From: Halomonas sp. TA22
Lineage (GTDB): Bacteria > Pseudomonadota > Gammaproteobacteria > Pseudomonadales > Halomonadaceae
Direction of reading: 5' to 3'
DNA: 64,000 nucleotides
Assembly (NCBI RefSeq): GCF_013009075.1
Contig: NZ_CP053108.1
Location: forward strand, 2,480,001 to 2,544,000
The notes below the pieces were generated by a model that did not search any database, had not been told where the DNA came from, and saw only the letters and a list, made by a program, of their open reading frames with translations. Made by a program: the position numbers and the translations under genes. This document shows, one piece after another, positions 9,666 to 16,794 of this stretch (positions are counted from its first letter, which is position 1; each line of letters starts with the position of its first letter).

Positions 9666-9861
9666 ATTGTTGTTGGTACTCTTCTATCCCCATGCGGAGG
9701 TCTACGCCAACGGCACAGAAGTCCCCCCAGATGGCCTCCTGGTCGCTGCGCATGTCGCTTTCGATAGACACGGGGCTGACAGCCTCTACCTGCCCACGCT
9801 GCTGACGCGGTGAGATGGATACGATGCTGGCTATCGATTCTTTCAGGCTATCCATGTTCAT
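9610..9861 (-). CDS. Small hypothetical protein upstream of the DUF2335 gene
   Basis: This 83-residue reading frame starts at an ATG preceded by a good ribosome site (GGGAGG, 5 bases upstream), which is the main reason for accepting it. The product is acidic and soluble with no recognised motif. It overlaps the DUF2335 start by 56 bases, suggesting coupled translation. It is the first gene of a leftward group of four (9861 to 8255) of membrane, secreted or small proteins. Confidence 0.5.
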   Translation of the reverse strand: MNMDSLKESIASIVSISPRQQRGQVEAVSPVSIESDMRSDQEAIWGDFCAVGVDLRMGIEEYQQQYDERLQEVCRIDSAGQRP

Positions 9862-9974
9862 GGTCGCCTCCCGGTTAAAGCATAATTCAATGATTCAGTA
9901 TAGTCCTTCGAATGGTCTTCGTCTTCTATGCCCAAGGTAGAGCGTAGAAAGACCATCGCTAACCCTACTGCCAC

Positions 9975-10120
9975 CTGAGCTATTCCGGCCGCTCCTCGCG
10001 GGCGGTCTTCTCCTGTAGCAATTCTTCAAATCGTCTGGCAGCTCCTAGAAATAGCCGTCGGGCTGGAAGCTGTTTCTACCTGGCCAGGATCTCTTCATCG
10101 AACATCGGCGGTGGGTGCAC
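9975..10120 (-). pseudogene. Degenerate copy of the 50-residue phage gene at 11896-12048
   Basis: Read leftwards, the sequence matches the intact small gene at 11896-12048 (shared frame PPM-x-DEEILA) but meets a TAG after 14 codons and then diverges with further frame loss. The start is GTG instead of ATG. The homologous ends (CTGAGYTATTCCGGCCGCTC) and the shared CCAGGATCTC core show that the whole block, not just a motif, was duplicated. Confidence 0.55.
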
Positions 10121-10232
10121 AGCTTTCTCTCATCGAGTGAGTCGTCCCTGACTCGTGCTGCCTGTCCTTCACCACTTCACTGTAGCAAACCGGCCGCAGG
10201 GCCTGAAAGGCCCGCATTTAACTCTTCGGCGT

Positions 10233-10523
10233 TTACACCTCGTCGCCTTTCAGGCCGCGCAGGCGTGCGTCCAGTTCCTTACGCATTAGGTCAAGCTGAT
10301 TCGTCATCAACTCCATTACCGCAACTAGTTCGCGTGCCTCTTGATCGTGACGCGGCTGAACAGTGCCCCCGTCCTTGATCGCGCCCTCTCGCATGAAGCT
10401 TTCTCTAAGGCGCGCGGAGACCTCCGCAGTCTGAGACCGGTTGTTCTTCTCGGCGGCTTCCTTGATAAGTGCGCGTAACTCTTCGGAAAGCCGTACATTA
10501 AACTGAGGGTTAGGATCTTTCAT
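10233..10523 (-). CDS. Mnt/Arc-like ribbon-helix-helix DNA-binding protein
   Basis: The product of about 96 residues starts with the pattern of the Arc/Mnt repressor family: a short beta strand (PQFNVRLSEELR) followed by two helices (ALIKEAAEKNNRSQTAEVSARLRESF), then a helical C-terminal extension (ELVAVMELMTNQLDLMRKELDARL) that could drive tetramerisation as in Mnt. The ATG at 10523 is preferred; a GTG at 10541 gives 6 more residues but would lie inside the palindrome at 10534-10550. It is divergent from a second RHH gene, as mnt is from arc in P22 immI. Likely a lysogeny-control repressor. Confidence 0.8.
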   Translation of the reverse strand: MKDPNPQFNVRLSEELRALIKEAAEKNNRSQTAEVSARLRESFMREGAIKDGGTVQPRHDQEARELVAVMELMTNQLDLMRKELDARLRGLKGDEV

Positions 10524-10533
10524 GTAGCGAAGG

Positions 10534-10550
10534 TGTAGCACTGTGCTACA
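10534..10550. promoter_or_regulatory. 17-bp palindromic operator between divergent RHH genes
   Basis: TGTAGCAC-T-GTGCTACA is a perfect palindrome with 8-bp arms. A further TGTAGC half-site (10523-10528) and a GTGCTAGC variant (about 10567-10574) flank it. It lies between the two divergent ribbon-helix-helix genes, where Mnt and Arc operators sit in P22. Binding is inferred. Confidence 0.6.
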
Positions 10551-10609
10551 TCGGTCAAGATACCAGTGTGCTAGCTTCTTGTTAATGAAATGCTAGTCAG
10601 GAGTCCATC

Positions 10610-10783
10610 ATGACCGTTACTGAGCAGACCAACATACGCCTGCCCATTGGTATAAAGGAGAGGCTGAGACGTGAAGCGAAGCGCAATCACCGCAGCTTGA
10701 ACGCGGAGATATCCTACCGCCTGGCTGAGTCGCTCAGCGCTCAGGAAGAGCCTAAATGGAAGGGACGCGACCAGAAGCCATAA
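10610..10783 (+). CDS. Arc-like ribbon-helix-helix repressor, 57 residues
   Basis: This short gene has an AGGAG ribosome site 6 bases before its ATG. The product begins MTVTEQTNIRLPIGIKERLR and continues REAKRNHRSLNAEISYRLAES, the complete Arc fold: a beta strand for base contacts (TNIRLPI), helix A and helix B. At 57 residues it is close to P22 Arc (53). It is transcribed away from the Mnt-like gene across an 86-base gap holding a palindrome. Its downstream partner at 10800 occupies the place of P22 ant, but is not an Ant homologue. Confidence 0.8.
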   Translation: MTVTEQTNIRLPIGIKERLRREAKRNHRSLNAEISYRLAESLSAQEEPKWKGRDQKP

Positions 10784-10799
10784 CCGTACGCAGGTAGCC

Positions 10800-11078
10800 A
10801 TGAAGATGAGACGAATCAGCAGGGCTTCCCGAGAGAAGCATCCTGGCTATTGGAGCCGACGCCGTGGATCGGAGATCGGCACCAACCAGGTCGAGCGACT
10901 GGAAGCGCTATGCTTCCATGCCAAGTGGATGGCGAACCGATGGCAGCGCGAGCTAGGCCCGGCACTCCAAGCGCTAGGAAGCCGACATGCGCAGGAGTGC
11001 CATGAGCACATTATTGGTGCAGCGCGCCTGGCGCATACCATGCAGCGTGCCGCCGGCACTATGCCGCCAGGCTTGTGA
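10800..11078 (+). CDS. Small phage protein, paralogue of the gene at 11503
   Basis: This 92-residue basic protein has a HPGYW-x-RRR start motif and a C-terminal helical block WQRELGPALQALGSRHA-x-ECHEHI-x-xAAR. The same block recurs in the gene at 11503-11907, so the two are paralogues. His and Cys residues in the CHEHI motif could bind a metal, which is only a guess. It lies 16 bases after the Arc-like gene in the same direction and ends before a terminator. No known family. Confidence 0.6.
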   Translation: MKMRRISRASREKHPGYWSRRRGSEIGTNQVERLEALCFHAKWMANRWQRELGPALQALGSRHAQECHEHIIGAARLAHTMQRAAGTMPPGL

Positions 11079-11093
11079 GTCGCTTTCTACAAG

Positions 11094-11114
11094 GCCGCCC
11101 AAGGGCGGCTTTTT
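11094..11114 (+). terminator. Rho-independent terminator after the 10610-11078 operon
   Basis: GCCGCCC-AA-GGGCGGC followed by TTTTT lies 15 bases after the stop codon of the preceding gene. Confidence 0.8.
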
Positions 11115-11490
11115 ATTGCAGTATTGCAATATTTCACGGTTGCATTGAAGCACGGATGTATCAGTGCAGAGGTATGAAGAATTAAGGAATTAACGCACTA
11201 CCAGTTTTCTGGAAAACTGGAAAACAGGAATTGCAATTTTACTGGAATGCTCGAATGTTGGGTGGTGTAATATTCCTTGGAAAATCCCGCCACTCATGGG
11301 TTTAGTTACCCTCAAGGTCATTTATTCTACGCCTTATAAGTAATGCTAACTTGTGCAAATGTGCCTTTGTGCAAAAATGATTTTGTATAGAGAATAGTGG
11401 ATTTATTTTTTTTGACGAGGGCTTGCAACGTGACGAATTTTGGAATTAATCTGATTGCGCACCAGATGACCCGAGCGCGATACGACCAGA
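11115..11490. other. AT-rich phage intergenic region with inverted repeat
   Basis: No gene is supported in this 376-base stretch, which is much more AT-rich than its neighbours. It holds a perfect inverted repeat CCAGTTTTC-TG-GAAAACTGG (11201-11220) and two close copies of TTGTGCAAA (about 11353 and 11370) upstream of the gene at 11503. It probably carries that gene's promoter and operators. Confidence 0.45.
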
Positions 11491-11502
11491 TTGGAGGTAG
11501 GT

Positions 11503-11907
11503 ATGACGCAACGCAGGCTGCACACCAGGTGCAGAAAAACAGATGAGGCCCCAGGCGTTGCAGCGCCTAGGGCCTCGGTACAGACCCGACGTGCATATAT
11601 CAGGACTGCGAATAATCAGTCTACGGGGTGTAGACCAAATTTCAACCGCTGGTTGATTTTACGGCACCCCGGTTACTGGAGGCGCAGGACAGGCTGCGTG
11701 ATTCTGGATACAGGTCAGGCCGCTGAATTGCGACTGCTCTGCTATAACGCGAAATGGCTGTTCGGCCGCTGGCAGCGTGAATTGGGGCCCGCTCTACAGG
11801 CGCTGGGCAGCCGGCATGCCAACGAATGCCACGAGCATATCGTCGAGGCGGCTCGGTCTGCGCATTCAATGCAGCGCGCCACCGGTGCGCTGTCGTCAGG
11901 GGTCTGA
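11503..11907 (+). CDS. Phage protein, longer paralogue of the gene at 10800
   Basis: This 134-residue protein starts at the ATG at 11503, preceded by GGAGG; an in-frame ATG 12 bases upstream is not preferred. The N-terminal 55 residues are basic and low in hydrophobics. From HPGYWRRR onward it parallels the 92-residue product at 10800, ending in the shared WQRELGPALQALGSRHANECHEHI block. The pair looks like a gene duplication inside the prophage, together with the flanking block whose second copy is decayed at 9975-10120. Function unknown. Confidence 0.6.
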   Translation: MTQRRLHTRCRKTDEAPGVAAPRASVQTRRAYIRTANNQSTGCRPNFNRWLILRHPGYWRRRTGCVILDTGQAAELRLLCYNAKWLFGRWQRELGPALQALGSRHANECHEHIVEAARSAHSMQRATGALSSGV

Positions 11908-12048
11908 GTTATTCCGGCCGCTCATCACGAGCGGCCTTTCTCTCAACAGTTCCTCGAGCCGCCTGGCGGCCTCTCTGCACACCCGGCTGGCGGGTTTCGA
12001 GCGCAATTTTGCCAGGATCTCATCATCTGACATGGGGGCTGGGTACAT
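11896..12048 (-). CDS. 50-residue phage protein (MYPAPMSDDEILAKLR...)
   Basis: A short reading frame from the ATG at 12048 to a TGA at 11896 encodes a charged helical protein with an EAARRLEELLRER helix. It is supported by the recognisable decayed homologue at 9975-10120. Its end overlaps the stop of the convergent gene at 11503-11907 by 12 bases. No family known. Confidence 0.45.
   Translation of the reverse strand: MYPAPMSDDEILAKLRSKPASRVCREAARRLEELLRERPLVMSGRNNSDP
11916..11936 (+). terminator. Stem-loop terminator after the 11503 gene
   Basis: GGCCGCTC-ATCAC-GAGCGGCC with 8-bp arms, followed by TTTCTCT, lies 8 bases downstream of the stop at 11907. Confidence 0.65.
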
Positions 12049-12110
12049 GTCTGTCTCTCGTGTGCTAGATCACTACTCAATATCACTGGCATTCACCCGG
12101 CGCAACCGGG

Positions 12111-13388
12111 TCAGTCTCCCCTGACGGAAGGTAGTTCGTCCCATCGCGTTGACCATCTAGATGTGCGGTTGGCACAGCGCAGGTGCCATGCAGCACCAGG
12201 GCTAGGCATTCCCAGTCTGACGACGCCCCGTCCCATGCGCTGGTTCAGCATATCCATCGTTTGCATGAGGCGCTCGGCTCGGGCGCGATCGGCGTCGCTT
12301 TGCGGTGTGTCGAAGAGCGAGATCTGCTGGCGATTTTTGTCCGCCAGGTCCATCAACATCACGCCGCCTTTCATAAAGGCATAGCCAGGCTGGTAGATCT
12401 GATCCAGCGCATGGCGGGCAGCGGCGAGGATTGGCCGGCTATCATCCGTGGGGCGCTCAAGCTCGACGATCATGCTCGGCGAGTACTGTGGATCGAAGCG
12501 ATGGGGGTTGGTCTTCAAAAAGACCATCACGGCTCTGGCCAAGCTGTTTTGCTGGCGGAGCTTTTCTGCCCCGCGCTGGGCGTGCTGCCGGATCGCCTGG
12601 CGTATCTCGCCCAGGTCTCGAGTCAGCTTGCCAAAGCTGCGCGATGTCATGATCCGCTGCTTGGGCTCGTCGGCATCGTTCATCTCGATGCACGGGATTC
12701 CCTTGAGTTCCAGCACAGTGCGCTCGAGCGTGACCGAGAAGCTCTTGCGGATGCGCTTTGGCTCAGCATTTCGCAAATCCCAGGCATTGTGAATGCCCAT
12801 CACCGCGAGGCGCTCGACAAGGCGCCGGCCGACGCCCCAGATATCACCAGGCTCGGTGCGCTGCAGCAGGCCTTTTGTCTCGGCACTGTCAGGGGAAATG
12901 ATGCAGACCCCGTCATAGGCAGGTATCTTCTTCGCCGCCCTGTTTGCGAGCTTGGATAGCGTTCGGGTGGGTGCCACGCCAATGCAGACCGGAATCCCTG
13001 TGCCGCGTCCGATCCTCTGGCGTAGCTCCAGGCATCGCTCTCTCAATGGGCCTATCTCGAATCCGTCGAAGCGTGCGAACATTTCATCGATGCTATACGG
13101 CTCTATCGCGGGAGAGTATTCGCGGATTATCGATTGCACCCTGCCGGACATGTCGCCGTAGAGCTCATAGTTCGAGGAGAGCAGCACTATCTTGCCCTGG
13201 CGCACCAAGTGCTGCAGCTCAAACGCCGGGGTGCCCATCTCGACGCCGAGCGCCTTGATCTCTGCTGACCGAGCGATCACGCAGCCGTCATTATTGCTGA
13301 GCACACCTACGGCCTTGCCCTCGAGCGCTGGGAGGAAAACTCGTTCGCACGATACGTAGAAGTTGTTGCAGTCGATGAGTGCGATCAC
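12111..13388 (-). CDS. umuC: UmuC, catalytic subunit of DNA polymerase V
   Basis: This 425-residue Y-family translesion polymerase matches the usual length (E. coli UmuC is 422). It starts [18 protein letters not shown] with the catalytic Asp, and has [10 protein letters not shown], the YSIDEMF motif (catalytic Asp-Glu) and [18 protein letters not shown]. The GTG start at 13388 overlaps the umuD stop (GTGA), as expected for umuDC; longer in-frame starts lie inside umuD. The operon is SOS-controlled through the LexA box at 13845-13864. It is the last operon before the attachment site, so it is probably carried by the prophage. Confidence 0.95.
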   Translation of the reverse strand: MIALIDCNNFYVSCERVFLPALEGKAVGVLSNNDGCVIARSAEIKALGVEMGTPAFELQHLVRQGKIVLLSSNYELYGDMSGRVQSIIREYSPAIEPYSIDEMFARFDGFEIGPLRERCLELRQRIGRGTGIPVCIGVAPTRTLSKLANRAAKKIPAYDGVCIISPDSAETKGLLQRTEPGDIWGVGRRLVERLAVMGIHNAWDLRNAEPKRIRKSFSVTLERTVLELKGIPCIEMNDADEPKQRIMTSRSFGKLTRDLGEIRQAIRQHAQRGAEKLRQQNSLARAVMVFLKTNPHRFDPQYSPSMIVELERPTDDSRPILAAARHALDQIYQPGYAFMKGGVMLMDLADKNRQQISLFDTPQSDADRARAERLMQTMDMLNQRMGRGVVRLGMPSPGAAWHLRCANRTSRWSTRWDELPSVRGD

Positions 13389-13825
13389 TGGCGAAGGCTC
13401 CGTATCACGTGAGTGACGACGCCGATCACCTGACAATCGCAATTTCGGGGAGAGATGGGCTTGTAGTTCGGGTTACCGGAGAAGAGGAGAGGGATGTTGC
13501 CCTGCATGAGCTTATAGCGCTTGACCATGATCTCCCCATCCACGCAGACCACAATGTCTTGATCATGGTGAGGGCGTAGGGAGCTATCGACGACGAGCAG
13601 GTCCCCAGGGTAGATATGGTAGTCGAGCATACTGTCGCCATCGACGGTGGTGATAAAGGTGCTCAAGGGGCGCCTGACAAGCAGCTCATTGAGATCCATC
13701 GTCCGGCCTTCATAGTCTTGGGCCGGCGACGGAAACCCACTAATGCCCGCGCGGGTCAGTGTCAGGGGGAAGGGGAGATAGGCACGGGGCGGAGCAGGGT
13801 GGGCTGGGATGAGTGTCATTGGCAT
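13385..13825 (-). CDS. umuD: UmuD, self-cleaving subunit of DNA polymerase V
   Basis: This 146-residue S24-family protein has the catalytic pair S65 (in [15 protein letters not shown]) and K102 (in [10 protein letters not shown]). The cleavage region is recognisable as [11 protein letters not shown]; self-cleavage would fall between S29 and G30, matching Cys24-Gly25 of E. coli UmuD. The ATG at 13825 follows AGGAGG by 5 bases. RecA-stimulated cleavage gives UmuD', which joins UmuC. The gene is first in the operon, next to the LexA box. Confidence 0.95.
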   Translation of the reverse strand: MPMTLIPAHPAPPRAYLPFPLTLTRAGISGFPSPAQDYEGRTMDLNELLVRRPLSTFITTVDGDSMLDYHIYPGDLLVVDSSLRPHHDQDIVVCVDGEIMVKRYKLMQGNIPLLFSGNPNYKPISPRNCDCQVIGVVTHVIRSLRQ

Positions 13826-13844
13826 GATGGCCTCCTCTTACTGA

Positions 13845-13864
13845 TACTGGTGATCCATACAGTA
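13845..13864 (-). promoter_or_regulatory. LexA (SOS) box of umuDC
   Basis: TACTG-N10-CAGTA, with N10 = GTGATCCATA, is the full gammaproteobacterial LexA palindrome flank-for-flank (CTG-N10-CAG core). It lies 20 bases upstream of the umuD ATG and should repress umuDC until DNA damage. Confidence 0.9.
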
Positions 13865-13931
13865 TCTCGAAGAAGCGACGGGGGGAACCAGAAGGCGTGA
13901 AAAATAGGCGGGAACGAGTCAAAAGGCCATG

Positions 13932-13955
13932 AGTATAACGGGAAAGCGTTATACT
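13932..13955. repeat. Perfect inverted repeat beside the attachment site
   Basis: AGTATAACG-GGAAAG-CGTTATACT has 9-bp arms and lies about 47 bases left of the tRNA-Ser fragment. It could be an integrase/excisionase arm site or an operator. No T-run follows, so a terminator is less likely. Confidence 0.5.
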
Positions 13956-14002
13956 GATGATCTCTAGCTAGTTGATTATAAAAGGGAATCAAGCCGTAAT
14001 AG

Positions 14003-14066
14003 CCCGGTCTTGAAAACCGGCAAGGGTGAAAGCCCTTCCAGGGTTCGAATCCCTGTCCCTCCGCCA
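14003..14066 (+). other. Prophage attachment site: 3' fragment of tRNA-Ser(UGA)
   Basis: The sequence covers the anticodon stem-loop with TGA (CCGGTC-TTGAAAA-CCGG), the variable arm, the T arm (GGTTCGAATCC) and the acceptor end with CCA of a tRNA-Ser. The 5' half, with the D arm and acceptor strand, is absent: the upstream bases do not pair with GTCCCTCC. Phages integrating into tRNA genes leave just such a 3' copy at one end. The intact tRNA-Ser is expected at the other end of the element, left of this window. No integrase gene is visible here. Confidence 0.8.
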
Positions 14067-14093
14067 TGGCGAAATACAACCAATTGGAAAACT

Positions 14094-14282
14094 CTAATCA
14101 GCAGTGCAACTAAAAGCGGGAGCTTTACATTCGCTATTGGGGCTGCGCGCTCCAACAAGGAGCACCTCCGCCTCCGTCGGCGCCCCCAAAGCCTTGAGGA
14201 CATCGCGAGCGAGTATTTGAAGACTTATTCTGTAGTGCTCTTGGTATCCCCACATGAAAAGGTTGATGACTCGACCACCCAT
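14094..14282 (-). pseudogene. Truncated 5' end of the gene after the nucleotidyltransferase
   Basis: From the ATG at 14282 a 62-residue frame begins MGGRVINLFMWGYQEHYRIS and continues with a helix-strand pattern that looks like genuine coding sequence (LARDVLKALG, then EVLLVGAR). It then runs out close to the tRNA-Ser fragment, so the rest of the gene was probably lost when the prophage or its neighbour integrated. It starts 65 bases after the nucleotidyltransferase stop, on the same strand, suggesting a former two-gene operon. Function is not known. Confidence 0.5.
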
Positions 14283-14346
14283 ACTTAGCTCCACCTGCTT
14301 GCAGGCCGCACTGTCTTCACGGCGAATTCCTGTTTTTTGGCATCCC

Positions 14347-15070
14347 TCACCAAGTATTCCAGAGATCAATGCTGGCGTTGATAAATGTCTCCGCGTCAGA
14401 GCTTTCCCAACAAGTTGGCGTTCCACTACGGAGCAGGTAGTACTGCTCATTGGCACACACTAATTTAGTCTTGTCCGCTTCATTCTGGATCCAATTTATT
14501 GCGTTGACGAAGGAGTCCGCATAGCTGGAACTGAATTTGTCGCTCGGCACGTTATAGAGCAAGCCTTCAAGGTAGTATGATGGGGCGATTCCAGGTTGCA
14601 ATGTGCCGTTATCAACGAGCTTGCTTCGAATATTCTTCAGGACGCGAACCATAGGTTTGAGCCATTGATTGCTGCCCTGATGCTTAACGGTCAGGTTTTG
14701 CGAATGCTGCTTCGGATAGTTGGCAATGAGTTCTCCTGCTCCATTGAAGAAACAGATACCCTCGATGTACTGCGCGTCATGGATGCTCTTGAAATTCCAA
14801 TAACGCCGGAACTGCATCGCCGCGATGACATCGGCTTTCCGTCTGCTGCCATTCGCCGCTACGGCAATGGCCTTGTCTCCGACCTTGACGTCGGAGCCAA
14901 AACGGTCAGTAAGCGCCTTTATCACATCCTTCTTGTACTGGTCATATGCGTAAGTGGCCGGAATACGTGCCTGGTCATATATCGCTTTATCTTCAGGTGA
15001 AAGCGATGTCAGATCGCTGTAGTAGACATCGTCGAGTCGTATAACCACATCCACATCACTTTCCGACAGA
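14347..15070 (-). pseudogene. SMODS/CD-NTase-like nucleotidyltransferase, N-terminus lost
   Basis: About 240 residues remain, starting [19 protein letters not shown]. The D-x-D metal site (SDVDVV) and a later Asp ([10 protein letters not shown]) fit a polymerase-beta-type nucleotidyltransferase of the SMODS/CD-NTase group, but the Gly-Ser part of the active site, which should precede it, is gone. At about 15065-15075 the sequence switches to the antisense of a trbI-like gene, so the open frame further upstream is not native. The enzyme is very likely dead. Such enzymes often make cyclic oligonucleotide signals in phage defence. Confidence 0.7.
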
Positions 15071-15072
15071 CC

Positions 15073-15477
15073 CGCGTGCAGGTGGTGTGGAACCGGGTGA
15101 TCCTGCCGGACACGTCTTCGCTGATGCTGGACAACCTGGTCGGCACCGACCCGGCCGGGTATGCCGGCCTGGAGGATGGTGTCGATTGGCATTGGGATCG
15201 CATCTTCGCCGGTGCCGTGCTGACCACGCTGCTGGGCGTCGGCGCCGAACTGGCGGCCCCGGAGAACCGCCAGGACGGCGACCGGATCATCATTGCCGGC
15301 CGCGACAGCCTGCAAGACACGGTGAATCAGGTCGGCCAGGAAGTGACGCGCCGCAACCTCAACATCCAGCCCACGCTGACCAGCCGGCCTGGCTTGCCGG
15401 TGCGCATCATCGTCAGTCGGGATCTGGTGCTGCGGCCTTACCAGCCGGTAGCCTTCAATGGAGGAGCTTCAAAATGA
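15073..15477 (+). pseudogene. trbI: C-terminal fragment of TrbI/VirB10 conjugation protein
   Basis: About 134 residues match the C-terminal beta-barrel domain of TrbI/VirB10 ([19 protein letters not shown], then [24 protein letters not shown]). The N-terminal cytoplasmic, membrane and proline-rich parts are missing; upstream sequence is the truncated nucleotidyltransferase on the other strand. Its stop overlaps the next start (ATGA), the usual trbI arrangement in integrative conjugative elements. It is a remnant of a Trb-type mating apparatus. Confidence 0.85.
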
Positions 15478-15693
15478 GCACGACACGCAAGCTGCGGTTG
15501 GGGCCGCTGCCCAAGACCGAGATCAGCAAGCTGACCTTCGCCTGCCCAGCAAGCTTGAAGGCCGATCTGGACCGCTACGCAGCGCTGCACGCGCAGACCT
15601 ATGGCGAGGCGGTCGATGCGGCGACGTTGATCCCGTATATGTTGGAGCGGGGGATCGAGGGTTCAAGAGAACAATCGCCACGACCTGAAGTAG
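15474..15693 (+). pseudogene. Frameshifted DUF2274 conjugation-operon protein
   Basis: The start (MSTTRKLRLGPLPKTE) and body (ISKLTFACPASLKADLDRYA, then EAVDAATLIPYML) match the short DUF2274 proteins that follow trbI in Trb operons. After IPYML the expected end, of the form AGDRGFKRTIATT, is read only in another frame (stop at about 15690), so a small deletion has shifted the frame. In frame 0 the translation runs into unrelated sequence. It is non-functional debris of a conjugative element. Confidence 0.7.
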
Positions 15694-15738
15694 GGGCTAT
15701 GAAATTTTGGAAAAGGGGAAGATTGTTGCCTGACCGCC

Positions 15739-16782
15739 TCAGCTGTCGGTCACACCTTCTTGAGGCAGTCGCTGGTGGGTTGCCATTAGCGACTTCATTT
15801 CTCGTACAACAAAGCACGGCATCCAGTCGCACAGCGACTCAAAATCAAACCGTTCGTTGTTGGCATTTCCTTCAGGCGTGACTAGACGATTGAGGATCAG
15901 CTTATCATAGAGCCACTCATCCAATTGCAGACTGATACCGTAGGCATCAAGCAGCTTGCAGCGTAGTTGATAGGCAATTTTCAAGCCCGCAACATCCAGG
16001 TCACCAAAATAGAGTAGTTGCTTTATCTGTTCTTCCTCAAGAAGTTGTGACACGCACTCTGCTTGGCCTGACACTTTGTTACCCGCGCCGTAAATTACCA
16101 GTGACCAGCGTGTCTGGTCGCGATTGATTTGGCACAACCGGTAATACACATCGGAGTTTTCAACGATGACAGCCGGGAGGTTGGGGTGGCCTGATGATTC
16201 ATACGGTAGCGGCGGTGCCCGTCGAATGGCACCCATGTCAGCCAGAGTCAGGGAGACATGCGTCCAGCCGTTGGGCGGCATGGAATCCAGTGCTTTTTCA
16301 TCCCCAAAGATCAGCAGCGCCCGCTCGCGGTGTCCGAGCGTGTCAGGAAACAGCGGTTTGCCGTACTCGGTCTGACGAAACAGGTACGCATTGAGCTGCT
16401 GCAAGCGTTCCTTGATCGGTGGTGTGAGCTGCCCTGTAATGCGTTGCGCCAACCAGGGATGCCAGGCGACGTCTGGCGCCGTCTTCGCAGGGGCTGCGGT
16501 GCCTTCGTAAACAAAGACGTTTGGCAGGCGGAGGCCTCGCCAATAGGTCTGCCAGCTGGCTTCGCGCTTGGGCTGAGCTCGCCAGTCACCCTCGAGCAGT
16601 TGCGCAATCGCCTGATCCAGCAGGTCGGGGGTGTCATGGCTCAAGGCTTCCTGGTGGTGTGCGCGCAACACCTCATCCAGTACCGCCTTGGCCTTCACCG
16701 TGCGAGCCCCCTTGCCGGCAGCAAGACAGTGTCTGTTGGTGGTTGACTCCAGTCGGGATAGCCACGTCATTACGTCACTCAT
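15739..16782 (-). CDS. jetD: Wadjet JetD, toprim-domain DNA-cleaving subunit
   Basis: The 347-residue protein has an N-terminal helical/arm region and a C-terminal toprim domain like that of topoisomerase VI. The toprim metal residues are visible: E208 in AVIVENSDVYYRL and the D-x-D pair D261/D263 in LLYFGDLDVAGLKIA. In Wadjet, JetD is the nuclease that cuts small circular DNA once the SMC motor has extruded it. It is last in the operon, 12 bases after jetC. The DUF2220-type fold is assigned from these motifs and context. Confidence 0.88.
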   Translation of the reverse strand: MSDVMTWLSRLESTTNRHCLAAGKGARTVKAKAVLDEVLRAHHQEALSHDTPDLLDQAIAQLLEGDWRAQPKREASWQTYWRGLRLPNVFVYEGTAAPAKTAPDVAWHPWLAQRITGQLTPPIKERLQQLNAYLFRQTEYGKPLFPDTLGHRERALLIFGDEKALDSMPPNGWTHVSLTLADMGAIRRAPPLPYESSGHPNLPAVIVENSDVYYRLCQINRDQTRWSLVIYGAGNKVSGQAECVSQLLEEEQIKQLLYFGDLDVAGLKIAYQLRCKLLDAYGISLQLDEWLYDKLILNRLVTPEGNANNERFDFESLCDWMPCFVVREMKSLMATHQRLPQEGVTDS

Positions 16783-16794
16783 AGCACGCCTACC

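Noticed and set aside
13975..14066. Complete tRNA-Ser gene
   Set aside because: The anticodon arm, variable arm, T arm and acceptor 3' strand are present, but no D arm and no 5' acceptor strand pairing with GTCCCTCC; it is a 3' fragment.
15073..15315. N-terminal extension of the nucleotidyltransferase frame (about 80 residues)
   Set aside because: This part is the exact antisense of the trbI fragment; it is open only by chance and is not native to the enzyme.
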